Below, one piece after another: positions 1 to 7,955 of a stretch of DNA of 17,474 nt (its first letter is position 1; each line of letters begins with the position of its first letter). Made by a program: the position numbers and the translations under genes. This stretch comes from an uncultured Beijerinckiaceae bacterium (lineage in GTDB: Bacteria; Pseudomonadota; Alphaproteobacteria; Rhizobiales; Beijerinckiaceae), in contig CALMGA010000504.1 in the NCBI GenBank assembly GCA_937863205.1, positions 1-17,474 on the forward strand, in the 5' to 3' direction. The notes beneath the pieces are model-generated. The model saw only the letters and a list, made by a program, of their open reading frames with translations, was not told where the DNA came from and did no database searches.

Positions 1-8
1 CCGATGCT

Positions 9-1181
9 TTAGCTCAGGTTGAAGACGACCTTGACGCAGCCATCCTTCTTGTCGCGGAACGTCTTGTACAGCTCCGGGCCGTCGGCGAGGTCGTGGCTGC
101 GGTGGGTGACGAGCGAGGTCGTGTCGATCTTGCCCTCCGCGATCAGCTTCGTCAGCGGTTCGAGGTAGCGCTTGACGTGGGTCTGGCCGCTCTTGATCGT
201 CAGGCCCTTCTGCACCACCGAGCCCATGTTGACCGGCACCGGGCCGCTGTACACGCCGGGCACCGAAAGGATGCCGCAGGGGCGCACAGCCATGATCGCC
301 TGGCTCAGAACGTAGGGGCGCTCGGTGGAGGTCAGCTTGGCCTGCACCGCACTCACCACGCCGGCGATGCCGTGGCCGCCCGAGGCTTCCATGCCGACGC
401 AGTCGATCACGGAGTCGGCGCCCGCGCCCTTGCTGATTTCCAGGATGCGCTCGTAGACGTCCTCGTTCTCGAAGTCGATGACGTCGGTGGCACCCGACTT
501 CTTCGCCAAGGCGATGCGCTCGGGCACGGTTTCGATGGCGATGATGCGCTCGGCGCCCATGATCTTGGCCGCCTGGATCGCGAAGATGCCGACCGGGCCG
601 GCGCCCCAGATCGCGACGATGTCGCCGCCCTTGATCTCGGCGTGCTCGGCCGCCTGCCAGCCGGTGGGCAGGATGTCGGTGAGGAACAGCATCTGGTCAT
701 CGCTCATGCCGTCGGGAACCACCATCGGCGCGACGTCGGCCATCGGCACGCGGACGTACTCGGCTTGGCCGCCGGCATAGCCGCCGGTGATGTGGGAGTA
801 GCCGAACAGGCCGGCGGTGGGGTAGCCGAACATCTTGGCCGCCATCGCGCCGTTGCGGTTGGACTTGAGGCAGCACGACCAGTTGCCGAGCTTGCACTGC
901 CGACACTCGCCGCAGTTGATGTTGAAGGGCACCACCACGCGCTGGCCCTTCTTCAGCTTGTGGCTGGGGCTGCCGACCTCGACCACCTCGCCCATGAACT
1001 CGTGGCCGAGCACATCGCCGGACTCCATGGTCGGCATCTGCCCGTCCATCAGGTGAAGGTCGGAGCCGCAGATGGCGCAACTCGTCACCTTGACGATGAC
1101 GTCGCGCGCATCCTCGATGGTCGGATCGGGGACGGTGTCGCAGCGGATGTCGTTCTTGCCGTGCCAGCAGAGCGCGCGCAT
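9..1181 (-). CDS. Zinc-dependent alcohol dehydrogenase, formaldehyde-dehydrogenase-like (MDR superfamily)
   Basis: A 390-residue medium-chain dehydrogenase/reductase, predicted to oxidise an alcohol or aldehyde adduct with NAD(P) in the cytosol. The catalytic zinc site is visible as C38 in CAICGSD and H60-E61 in GHEF. The structural zinc site is C90, C93, C96 and C104 (C-x2-C-x2-C-x7-C). A Rossmann GAGPVG motif follows near residue 196. The long insert before the C-terminus and the overall length fit the group that includes glutathione-independent formaldehyde dehydrogenase, but the true substrate cannot be read from sequence. I chose the ATG at 1181 over an upstream in-frame start at 1268 because GGAG lies 5 nt before it and family homology begins at MRALCWHG. 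It is divergent from the EAL gene and appears monocistronic. Confidence 0.9.
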   Translation of the reverse strand: MRALCWHGKNDIRCDTVPDPTIEDARDVIVKVTSCAICGSDLHLMDGQMPTMESGDVLGHEFMGEVVEVGSPSHKLKKGQRVVVPFNINCGECRQCKLGNWSCCLKSNRNGAMAAKMFGYPTAGLFGYSHITGGYAGGQAEYVRVPMADVAPMVVPDGMSDDQMLFLTDILPTGWQAAEHAEIKGGDIVAIWGAGPVGIFAIQAAKIMGAERIIAIETVPERIALAKKSGATDVIDFENEDVYERILEISKGAGADSVIDCVGMEASGGHGIAGVVSAVQAKLTSTERPYVLSQAIMAVRPCGILSVPGVYSGPVPVNMGSVVQKGLTIKSGQTHVKRYLEPLTKLIAEGKIDTTSLVTHRSHDLADGPELYKTFRDKKDGCVKVVFNLS

Positions 1182-1325
1182 GGAATCTCCGTAAGCGGAT
1201 AGGGTGGGGAGGACACCTGAACGGCGTCGGATCGGTGCGGAAGTCGCGATATCCCGCGTGGTTCCCACCGGATCCGGGCATTATTGCCTCACGTCGAGGA
1301 TCGCAGCGGCTCCCTGTCTCGGTCC

Positions 1326-1339
1326 GCCGGGCGCCCGGC
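1326..1339. repeat. Perfect 14-nt GC palindrome
   Basis: GCCGGGCGCCCGGC equals its own reverse complement. It sits in the gap between the divergent dehydrogenase and EAL genes. It could be an operator or a chance palindrome in GC-rich DNA, and nothing else supports function. Confidence 0.35.
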
Positions 1340-1438
1340 CCGGTCGAGGGCAGCGAAATCCTCGTCCGACAGCACGACGTCGGCCGCCGCCGCGTTGCTC
1401 AAGCGAAGGCCCTGAATTCAAAGCGCCTTCAAGAGCCC

Positions 1439-1467
1439 TCGACAACATCTTAACTTAAATCAATTAT
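1439..1467 (+). promoter_or_regulatory. Candidate sigma-70-type promoter of the EAL gene
   Basis: A -35-like TCGACA (1439-1444, 5 of 6 to TTGACA) is separated by 17 nt from a -10-like AATTAT (1462-1467, 4 of 6 to TATAAT). The site lies in an unusually AT-rich patch about 45 nt upstream of the EAL start codon, implying a leader of about 40 nt. This is a consensus match by eye only. Confidence 0.35.
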
Positions 1468-1512
1468 CAGGTTGAGCGCCGGTGGCGGCGATCGGTTGCG
1501 GTTGGTAGTCGA

Positions 1513-2607
1513 ATGAACGAACATTCCGCGGTGCTGAACGATCGAGGCGAGGCGAGGGCGTCGCGTCGGGCGGTCTTCTGCCCGGTCTTCCAGCCGGTCG
1601 CCAACCTGCAGACAGGGGCGATCGTCGGCTTCGAGGCCCTGGCGCGCTTCGAGGTCGCGGGCATCGCCATCACGCCGGATTCGGTGCTCCACCATCTGGA
1701 ATCGGACGAACTCCTGTCGCTGTTCTGCCGGATGGTCGAGCATGCCGTCGCCCTGACCCGCACCCTCCCGGTGAACGGTCCTTACGTATCGGTGAACGTC
1801 GAGGCCGGGCTGCTGCTCGCCGACGGCTTCTGCGACCTCCTCCAGCATCTCCTCGACAAGGCCGGCGGCGAGCCCGGGCGCATCGTCCTGGAAATGCTCG
1901 AAGGCGAACGGGTCGACGACCACGGGCGGATGGGCGATGTTCTCACCCGCCTGCGCGCCCTCGGCATAGCCGTCGCCCTGGACGACCTTGGCAGCGGCTA
2001 TGCCTCGCTCATCAACCTGCAGCGGCTCCCCGTCGACATCATCAAGCTCGACCGCAGCTTCGCCCTCGACCTGCGCCGCAAGCCCCACGACCTCCTGTTC
2101 ATCCTCGCCCTCGCCAACCTGGCGCGCGGCCTGGGCCGGCGTTTGATCGTCGAGGGGGTGGAAACGGGCGACGCCCTGGAGGCATTGAGCCTCCTCGGCA
2201 TCGAATTCGCCCAAGGCTTCGCCATCGCCAAGCCGATGCCGGCCGCCGCCATCGAAGCCTGGATCGAGCATTGGACCACATCCTGGCTCGCCGGCCAGCA
2301 GCCGTTTCGCCGGCAAACCAATCCGACGACCCTCCTCGGCGCCTATGCCAGCCACCTCACCGTGATGGAGACTTGCCGCATGCTGCAGCTGCATCCGATG
2401 CGGATCGAATGGACGCAAAAGGCGCACGATTGGCACAACTGTCGGGTCGGCCGCTTCTTCTCGCAGGCCGGACTTCACGACACCTGCTGCGGGCTCGCTC
2501 ACCGCCGCTTCCACGAAGTGATCGACCGCTACACCACGGACCGCGACGCATGGGAGCGCGCCGCCTTCGACTTCCGCGACGAATTGGCAAAGGCGATGTC
2601 GGCGTGA
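1513..2607 (+). CDS. EAL-domain c-di-GMP phosphodiesterase with Cys/His-rich C-terminal extension
   Basis: A 364-residue soluble protein predicted to hydrolyse cyclic di-GMP to pGpG. The EAL domain spans about residues 20-255 and keeps every residue expected for activity: E41 (EAL), N95, E127 and E130, D157-D158 (DDLGSGYAS), K178, E214 (VEGVE) and Q234 (AQGF). No N-terminal sensor or GGDEF domain is present. Residues about 275-364 form a separate segment with H294, C310 (CRVGRFF) and H330-x3-H334. That pattern is reminiscent of the chemoreceptor zinc-binding (CZB) domain, but the spacing between the first His and the Cys is shorter, so the match is tentative. The ATG at 1513 has no strong Shine-Dalgarno, but homology starts soon after it. 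A role in the sessile-to-motile switch is plausible given the nearby flagellar locus but unproven. Confidence 0.88.
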   Translation: MNEHSAVLNDRGEARASRRAVFCPVFQPVANLQTGAIVGFEALARFEVAGIAITPDSVLHHLESDELLSLFCRMVEHAVALTRTLPVNGPYVSVNVEAGLLLADGFCDLLQHLLDKAGGEPGRIVLEMLEGERVDDHGRMGDVLTRLRALGIAVALDDLGSGYASLINLQRLPVDIIKLDRSFALDLRRKPHDLLFILALANLARGLGRRLIVEGVETGDALEALSLLGIEFAQGFAIAKPMPAAAIEAWIEHWTTSWLAGQQPFRRQTNPTTLLGAYASHLTVMETCRMLQLHPMRIEWTQKAHDWHNCRVGRFFSQAGLHDTCCGLAHRRFHEVIDRYTTDRDAWERAAFDFRDELAKAMSA

Positions 2608-2692
2608 TCGCCACTCGGCTGATCGGGAGCATCTGGCGAAGGGACGGGCGGATCGGCTAAGGCTTGCGCCACCGCTTCCTTCGAGACCCGCG

Positions 2693-4495
2693 ATGGCACC
2701 CTCGCTCCGCCGCACCGCAGTCCTGCTGGCCCTGCTGCCGGCCTCCGTGTCGCTGGCCGCGGAGGTGGATGCCGGCCGCCTGCTCGCTTCCGGCGCGGAC
2801 GAATGGCTGATGAACGGGCGTACCTACGATGCCCGGCGCTTCTCGCCACTCGATGCGATCAACACCGGCAACGTCGGCAAGCTGGTGCCGAAATGGATCT
2901 ACCAGACCGGCAAGCCGGCGACGTTCCAGGCGACGCCGCTCGTCGCCGACGGCGTGATGTACCTGGGGGAGCCGATGTCGGGCGTCACCGCGCTGGACGC
3001 CCGGACCGGCGCCAGGATCTGGCATTACGAGCACAAGATCGCCAAGGGCACCAAGCTGTGCTGCGGCCCGGCCAACCGCGGCGTCGGCCTGGGCTACGGC
3101 AAGGTCTACGTCGCCACCGTCGACGCCCATCTCGTCGCCCTCGACGCCAAGACGGGCAAGCCGGCCTGGGACACGGTGCTGGCGACGGCCGACGAGGGCG
3201 CGGCCGAGACCGCGGCGGTGCTGGCCGGGCTTGGCGGCCCAAGCGGCGGCGACGCCCGCAAGGCGTCGGGGCAGAGCGGCTTCGGCGCCAATTCCGCGCC
3301 GCTCGTTTACGACGGCAAGGTGTTCGCCGGGGTTGTTGGCGTCGGCTACGGCCTGCACCTCGAAGCCGAGCGCCCCGATGCGCCGCTGGGCACCGTGTTC
3401 GGCATCGCCGGCAAGTACGGCGCCTCCGGCTTCCTTGCCGCGTTCGACGCGCAGACCGGCAAGCGCGTCTGGCAGTTCGACGCGGCGCAGCCGGGCTGGG
3501 AGGGCGACTACGTCACCAAGACCGCCTACGGCGTGCCGCTGCCCCGCGACATCGCCAAGGAGAAGGCCGAGGACGTTCACGACCACGACGCCTGGAAGTA
3601 CGGCGGCGGCTCGATGTGGAACACGCCGGCGCTCGATCCCGATCTCGGCCTGCTGTACTTCGGCCTCGGCAACCCCTCGCCCCAGGCGACCGGCACCGGA
3701 CGACCCGGCGACAACCTGTGGACCGTGGCGCTCGTCGCGGTCGATGTGAAGACCGGCAAGTTGCGCTGGGGCTTCCAGCAGGTGCCGCACGACCTGTGGG
3801 GATACGACGTGGCGAGCCCGGCCAGCCTGTTCGACGTGGAGGTCAACGGCGAGAAGGTGCCGGCGGTGGGCGAGGCGTCCAAGATCGGCTGGTATTTCGT
3901 CAACGACCGCCGCACCGGCAAGCTGCTCTTCAAGGGCGAGCCCTTCGTGCCGCAGCAGAACCTGTTCGCCGCACCCTCGCCGGCCGGCGTCATCATCTCG
4001 CCCGGCGTCGGCGGCGGCGCGTCCTGGTCGCCGGCCTCGGTCGACGCGGCGGCCGGCATCGCCTACGTCGCCGCCATGCACCTGCCCACCACCTTCAAGA
4101 CGGCGACCCTGCCGGCGAAGGGGGGCGAGGCGCCGGTCGAGTACACCACCGCCGAGCCGGCCGACGTGCCGCGTTTCGGCACGCTGACGGCACTCGACCT
4201 GGCTCACGAGGGCAGGATCCTGTGGCAGGCGAAGACCCCGCAGCCGCTCATCGGCGGCGTGGTCGCCACCGCCGGCGGGCTGGTGTTCACCGGCGAGGGC
4301 AACGGCGCCTTCGACGCCTACGAGGCCAAGAGCGGCAAGCTGCTTTGGCACTTCAACTGCGGCGCCGGGGTCAACGCCCCGCCGATCACCTACGCGCTCG
4401 ACGGCAGGCAGTATGTCGCCGTGGCGGCCGGAGGCTCCACGATCTGGGGCTATCCCGTGGGGGATGCGCTGATGGTGTTCGGCCTGCCGGACTGA
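2693..4495 (+). CDS. Exported PQQ-dependent-dehydrogenase-like beta-propeller with variant active site
   Basis: A 600-residue protein with a Sec-type signal peptide (residues 1-22, cleavage near SLA/AE), predicted periplasmic. It shows repeated propeller blades such as ALDARTG, ALDAKTG, AFDAQTG and AVDVKTG. Adjacent cysteines C123-C124 match the vicinal disulfide of methanol and ethanol dehydrogenases, and GNP (N327) matches the metal-ligand Asn. In the segment equivalent to MxaF HDEWDYAG it reads HDLWGYDV, so the catalytic Asp position is G370 while D372 occupies the third position that is Asp in lanthanide XoxF enzymes. The position of the Glu metal ligand appears to be K241. There is no C-terminal haem-binding CxxCH, so it is not a quinohaemoprotein. 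It may be a divergent dehydrogenase subgroup or a non-catalytic propeller. It converges on the flagellar cluster with a 16-nt gap. Confidence 0.8.
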   Translation: MAPSLRRTAVLLALLPASVSLAAEVDAGRLLASGADEWLMNGRTYDARRFSPLDAINTGNVGKLVPKWIYQTGKPATFQATPLVADGVMYLGEPMSGVTALDARTGARIWHYEHKIAKGTKLCCGPANRGVGLGYGKVYVATVDAHLVALDAKTGKPAWDTVLATADEGAAETAAVLAGLGGPSGGDARKASGQSGFGANSAPLVYDGKVFAGVVGVGYGLHLEAERPDAPLGTVFGIAGKYGASGFLAAFDAQTGKRVWQFDAAQPGWEGDYVTKTAYGVPLPRDIAKEKAEDVHDHDAWKYGGGSMWNTPALDPDLGLLYFGLGNPSPQATGTGRPGDNLWTVALVAVDVKTGKLRWGFQQVPHDLWGYDVASPASLFDVEVNGEKVPAVGEASKIGWYFVNDRRTGKLLFKGEPFVPQQNLFAAPSPAGVIISPGVGGGASWSPASVDAAAGIAYVAAMHLPTTFKTATLPAKGGEAPVEYTTAEPADVPRFGTLTALDLAHEGRILWQAKTPQPLIGGVVATAGGLVFTGEGNGAFDAYEAKSGKLLWHFNCGAGVNAPPITYALDGRQYVAVAAGGSTIWGYPVGDALMVFGLPD

Positions 4496-4511
4496 GCGCG
4501 CCTCGGGTCGG

Positions 4512-5048
4512 TCACGGCTTCGCCTTCACCGTTTCCGCGTCAAGACCTGTGCCAAGCCCCTGCGCCAAGCCGATCACGCCGCCGGAGGTGCGCAGCATCG
4601 GCCGCTCGCCCGGCTCGATCGCCAGCACCTTGCCGACGCCGGGGATCTCGTCGCCGACCCGCACCACGCTGCTGCGCCCGTTGACCAAAATGGTGGCCGA
4701 TTCCGCCCCGGCCCACTGCAGCCGCACCGCCGAAGCCGCGCCTCCGGCGAGGGGGCGTCCGGGGATGGAGGCGGTCGCGGTGGTGTCGAACTCGTCCGGC
4801 CGGCTGTTGGGGTCGGGCACCTTGGCCTCCGTGACCCTGGGGCGCGGCGCGAACTGGGCGAAGACGGTGAAGTTGCCGCTCTTGCCGAGGTCGACCACCG
4901 GGCCGTGCAGGGTCATGGCGATGCCGAAGGTGGCGGACGCGGCGGCCAGCGTGCCGCCGAAAAGGCCCAGCGCCGCGTCGCCGCTCAGGAGTGCCGCGCG
5001 GCGCACGGTCTTGCCCGGGGCGCGAGGGGTGAGCTTGCGGTCCGTCAT
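4512..5048 (-). CDS. FliI-linked inner-membrane protein with GspC/PilP-like C-terminus
   Basis: A 178-residue protein I cannot assign to a named family. It has a basic N-terminus, one predicted transmembrane helix (about residues 26-48), a Pro/Asp-rich linker (67-105), and a C-terminal segment (about 112-160). That segment contains ILVNGRSSVVRVGDEIPGVG, which resembles the homology region of GspC and PilP, small beta-domains that contact secretins or partner proteins. The topology (short cytoplasmic N-terminus, periplasmic C-terminus) fits this idea. Its ATG overlaps the fliI stop as ATGA, and AGGA lies 7 nt upstream, so it should be translationally coupled to the export ATPase. A flagellar accessory role is inferred from position. 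The family resemblance is by eye and needs a profile search. Confidence 0.75.
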   Translation of the reverse strand: MTDRKLTPRAPGKTVRRAALLSGDAALGLFGGTLAAASATFGIAMTLHGPVVDLGKSGNFTVFAQFAPRPRVTEAKVPDPNSRPDEFDTTATASIPGRPLAGGAASAVRLQWAGAESATILVNGRSSVVRVGDEIPGVGKVLAIEPGERPMLRTSGGVIGLAQGLGTGLDAETVKAKP

Positions 5049-6445
5049 GCTCGTTTCCTGCTCAGGTGCTCGGCCAGTTCGCGAAAGGCGTCGGTGCTGG
5101 CCGGGCCGTTGGGGTTTTGCGTCAGGGCCTCGTAGATGAGAGGCGTCAGCAGCACGGCCTGGTCGAGGTCGGGATCGCTGCCGCTCTGCAGGCCGCCCAT
5201 CAGGCGCAGGTCGCGGGTGTCCTCGAAGCGGGCGACCATGGCGCGCAGGCGGCCGACGAGGGTCCGCTGTTCCGGCGTCCAAACCTGGTGGGCGAGGCGC
5301 GAAATGGAGCCGAGCACGTTGACGGCGGGGTAGCGGGCGGCATCGGCGATGGCGCGGTCGAGCACGATGTGTCCGTCGAGCGTGCCCCGGATGCAGTCGG
5401 CGACGGGGTCGTTGTGGTCGTCGCCGTCGACGAGCACGGCGAAGATGCCGGTGATGGATCCGCCCGGCATCGTTTTTCCGTCCTTGCCGGCCGTCTCGGC
5501 GCCGGGGCCGGCGCGCTCCAGCAGCCTGGGCAGCTCGGTGAAGACGCTGGGCGCGTAGCCCCTCGCCACCGCCGGCTCGCCGGTGCTCAGCGCCACGTCG
5601 CGGGCGGCATGGGCGTAGCGCGTCACCGAGTCCACCATCAGGAGCACGCGCTCGCCGCGGTCGCGGTACCATTCGGCGATCGTCATGGCGGTGAGCGGCG
5701 CCATCTTGCGCATCGCCGCGCTTTCGTCGCCGGTCGCCACCACCGTCACCGCCAGCGGGCGGTTGGCGCCCAGCGCGTCTTCCATGAACTCGCGAACCTC
5801 GCGGCCGCGCTCGCCCACGAGGGCGACCACCACCGTGTCGAAGCCCTTGGAAGCGGCCAGCATGCCGAGCAGCGTCGACTTGCCGACGCCCGAGCCGGCG
5901 AAGATGCCGATGCGCTGGCCGTGGCACAGCGGGGTGAAGATGTCGATGACGCGCACGCCGCTGCGCAGCGGCTGCTTCACCCGCCCGCGCTCCAGCGCCG
6001 GCGGCGGGTCGGCGTGGATGGGCAGGGCCGTCCCGCCGGCCGGCAGCGGCCCCAGCCCGTCGACCGGCCGGCACAGCGCATCGACCACGCGACCCTTCCA
6101 GCCGGCGGCCGGCGCCACCGTGAAGGGATCGAGCTTGACCACGCTCGACCCCAGGCCGACATCGGCCGCGGCGGCGAAGGGCTTGACGGTGACGTCGTCG
6201 GCGTCGATGCGCACGATCTCGCCGTGGCGCCGCCCGGCCACCGTTTCGTCGCCGTTGCCCAACGCCACACAGTCGCCGAGGCGGGCGAAAGCCGACAGGC
6301 CGCGCACGCGATAGGCTGTCGGCGTCACCGCGGCCACGGTGCCGGCGATGCGCAGCAGCTCTCCGGGCTGCGCGAGCCTCGCCGTCGCGGCGGCGAGGCG
6401 GGCGAGCGGGTCGCTGGCGCTCAGGGGCTCGCGCCCGGCGCTCAA
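5045..6445 (-). CDS. fliI: Flagellar type III export ATPase FliI
   Basis: A 466-residue cytoplasmic ATPase that powers export of flagellar rod, hook and filament subunits. It has an F1-beta-like N-terminal barrel and a Walker A motif GSGVGKST (residues 184-191). GERGREVREF (211-220), a Walker B segment ending VLLMVDS (about 266-273) and the conserved SVTRYAHAARD region follow, then a C-terminal helical region ending near residue 466. Length fits the family. The start is a TTG at 6445 whose last two bases form part of the flgF stop (TTGA). No in-frame ATG exists before the conserved core and no clear Shine-Dalgarno precedes it, so translation probably depends on ribosomes finishing flgF. FliJ and FliH are not evident next to it. 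Confidence 0.95.
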   Translation of the reverse strand: MSAGREPLSASDPLARLAAATARLAQPGELLRIAGTVAAVTPTAYRVRGLSAFARLGDCVALGNGDETVAGRRHGEIVRIDADDVTVKPFAAAADVGLGSSVVKLDPFTVAPAAGWKGRVVDALCRPVDGLGPLPAGGTALPIHADPPPALERGRVKQPLRSGVRVIDIFTPLCHGQRIGIFAGSGVGKSTLLGMLAASKGFDTVVVALVGERGREVREFMEDALGANRPLAVTVVATGDESAAMRKMAPLTAMTIAEWYRDRGERVLLMVDSVTRYAHAARDVALSTGEPAVARGYAPSVFTELPRLLERAGPGAETAGKDGKTMPGGSITGIFAVLVDGDDHNDPVADCIRGTLDGHIVLDRAIADAARYPAVNVLGSISRLAHQVWTPEQRTLVGRLRAMVARFEDTRDLRLMGGLQSGSDPDLDQAVLLTPLIYEALTQNPNGPASTDAFRELAEHLSRKRA

Positions 6446-7167
6446 GAGGTCGCGCCCAGCGTCTTGACGGCGTCCTGGGCGCTGGTCTCGCTGGCCTGGG
6501 TGATCCCGGCGAGCCCGTCGAAGGCGCGCTGGATCTCGATCATCCGGGTGATCTCCAGGACCGGGTTGATGTTGGAGCCTTCGGCGAAGCCCTGCAGCAC
6601 GCCGTTGCGCGAAAAGTCGAGCACGGCGGTCGCCGGCTGGTCGGGAACCACCGCGGAATTGTCGTAGCGCGTGAGCTTGGCGTCGTCGGGAATGGAGAAC
6701 AGGCCGACGGCGCCGACCTGCTTGCCCTTCTGGGTGATCATGCCGTCGGCCGAGATCGCCGGAGAGCCGTCGTTGGGGTCGATCAGGATGGTCGCCTGGC
6801 CGGCGTCGAGCACGGGATAGCCGTTCACCGTCTGCAACTCGCCCGAGGCGCCCATCTGCAGGCGGCCGTCGCGGGTGTAGGCGACGCCGCCGGGCGTGCG
6901 GATGGCGAAGAATCCCTCGCCCTGGACGGCGATGTCGAGCGGATTGTCGGTGCGCGTCGCCGCGCCCTTGGCCCGCGAGATGAAGTCCGAGCCGGTGGTG
7001 ACAAAGGCGGCCGGCCGTTCCTGCACCTTGGACAGGACGGAGGAAAAGGCCACGCCCTGCGCGCGGTAGCCGGCCGTGTTGACGTTGGCGATGTTGCTGG
7101 CCACCGTGTCCAGGCGCTTTTCCAGCGCGACCTGGCCGGACATGGCGACGTAAAGGTTGCCGCGCAT
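6442..7167 (-). CDS. flgF: Flagellar basal-body rod protein FlgF
   Basis: A 241-residue proximal rod subunit, exported without a cleaved signal. The N-terminus carries the rod/hook family signature (MSGQVALEKRLDTVASNIAN followed by VNTAGYRA). A central FlgF/FlgG-type segment includes FFAIRTPGGVAYTRDG, and the C-terminus has the matching helix NINPVLEITRMIEIQRAFD used for coiled-coil packing in the rod. Length matches the FlgF class rather than FlgG. The ATG at 7167 overlaps the DUF1217 stop by one base (TGATG). A near-perfect Shine-Dalgarno GGGAGGAGG lies at 7171-7179 inside the last codons of the upstream gene, so it should be well translated within the leftward operon. Confidence 0.95.
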   Translation of the reverse strand: MRGNLYVAMSGQVALEKRLDTVASNIANVNTAGYRAQGVAFSSVLSKVQERPAAFVTTGSDFISRAKGAATRTDNPLDIAVQGEGFFAIRTPGGVAYTRDGRLQMGASGELQTVNGYPVLDAGQATILIDPNDGSPAISADGMITQKGKQVGAVGLFSIPDDAKLTRYDNSAVVPDQPATAVLDFSRNGVLQGFAEGSNINPVLEITRMIEIQRAFDGLAGITQASETSAQDAVKTLGATS

Positions 7168-7955
7168 CAGCCTCCTCCCAGCTTCAAGCCCTGGAGGCTG
7201 AGCAGCAGGTCGCTGCTGAAGCCCGTGCTGGTCGAGGACCCGGCGAAAATCTGCGCGATGCCGGAGCTGTCGGAGTTCGTGTTCTGGCCGGTGGCGTCGT
7301 AGAGGGCGGTGAAGCGCTCAACAATCTGCTGCACCTTGGCCGGGTTCTGCAGGTCGGCGAGGCTGACGTGGCCGGCAAGGGTGCGCTCCTCCGCGTCGAG
7401 ATCGACGGTCGCCGACGCCGGCAGGTTGAATGCCGTCTGCACGACCTTCAGGAGGTCCGTGTCGGCCAGCAGGCCGTACAGGCTGGTGATCGAGGAGGCG
7501 TGCTGGGTGAAGTACAGCGCGAGCTGCACGCCCGCGTTCTGCGTGCCGGCCTTGTCGTCGATGGTCTGCTGGACGTACTTGGCCGTGGTGCCGGTCGTCA
7601 CCGCCGCCGTTTGCGTGACGGCCGCGCCCTTGCCGGCGAAATCGAAGGCGGTGGCGAAGGCTTTGTAGCGCGGGTCGCTCAAGGTGTTGGCCAGCGCCGT
7701 CGAGCTGGTGACGCCGCCTTCCAGCACCTTGGTGATCAGGCCCTTGGCGTTGGTTTCGTCCTCCAGGCCGTAGGCCTTCAGCGCGTAGGAGCACAGTCGG
7801 TAGTTGTTGACGAAGTCGGACACGCTGGTGACCTTGCCGATGTTGGCGAGGTAGTAGGCCGTGTCGCTCTGCACCTGGGGCTGCGCCGCCGTCGACTTCT
7901 GGTAAGCCGCCGAATTGTTGGCGATCGCGAGATAGGCGGCGGTGGTCGATAGCAC
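7167..7955 (-). CDS. DUF1217-type flagellar-locus protein
   Basis: A 262-residue protein rich in Ala, Ser and Thr, of the DUF1217 type found upstream of flgF in rhizobial flagellar clusters. The N-terminus reads [21 protein letters not shown] central helical region has alternating charged and polar stretches ([24 protein letters not shown]), and a Ser/Thr-rich tail ends LKLGGG. There is no signal peptide, membrane helix or enzyme motif. I chose the GTG at 7955 rather than the longer frame to 8135. The upstream part would be Arg/Pro-rich sequence unlike the family, while GGAG lies 10 nt before the GTG. It is first in the leftward operon, opposite motA. Its exact job is unknown; a rod, hook or export-associated role is an inference from position. 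Confidence 0.85.
   Translation of the reverse strand: MLSTTAAYLAIANNSAAYQKSTAAQPQVQSDTAYYLANIGKVTSVSDFVNNYRLCSYALKAYGLEDETNAKGLITKVLEGGVTSSTALANTLSDPRYKAFATAFDFAGKGAAVTQTAAVTTGTTAKYVQQTIDDKAGTQNAGVQLALYFTQHASSITSLYGLLADTDLLKVVQTAFNLPASATVDLDAEERTLAGHVSLADLQNPAKVQQIVERFTALYDATGQNTNSDSSGIAQIFAGSSTSTGFSSDLLLSLQGLKLGGG

Larger units (their letters stand above)
1182..1512. other. Divergent intergenic region between alcohol dehydrogenase and EAL gene
   Basis: This 331-bp gap separates two divergent genes. Short open frames on the plus strand here are Arg/Pro-rich, lack a Shine-Dalgarno sequence and resemble nothing, so I call no gene. It holds a perfect 14-nt GC palindrome (1326-1339) and a distinctly AT-richer patch (about 1442-1470) that contains a candidate promoter for the EAL gene. 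Confidence 0.6.

Noticed and set aside
1204..1458. Short plus-strand frames in the 1182-1512 gap
   Set aside because: No Shine-Dalgarno, Arg/Pro-rich composition and no resemblance to a protein family.
2657..4351. A 564-codon minus-strand open frame opposite the PQQ gene
   Set aside because: Gly/Arg/His-rich translation without any recognisable motif; the sense strand has clear signal peptide and propeller homology.
2803..5139. A 778-codon plus-strand open frame across the PQQ gene and into the flagellar genes
   Set aside because: It is a frame shadow of high-GC coding DNA: Arg-rich low-complexity translation, no domain, and it crosses a convergent gene boundary.
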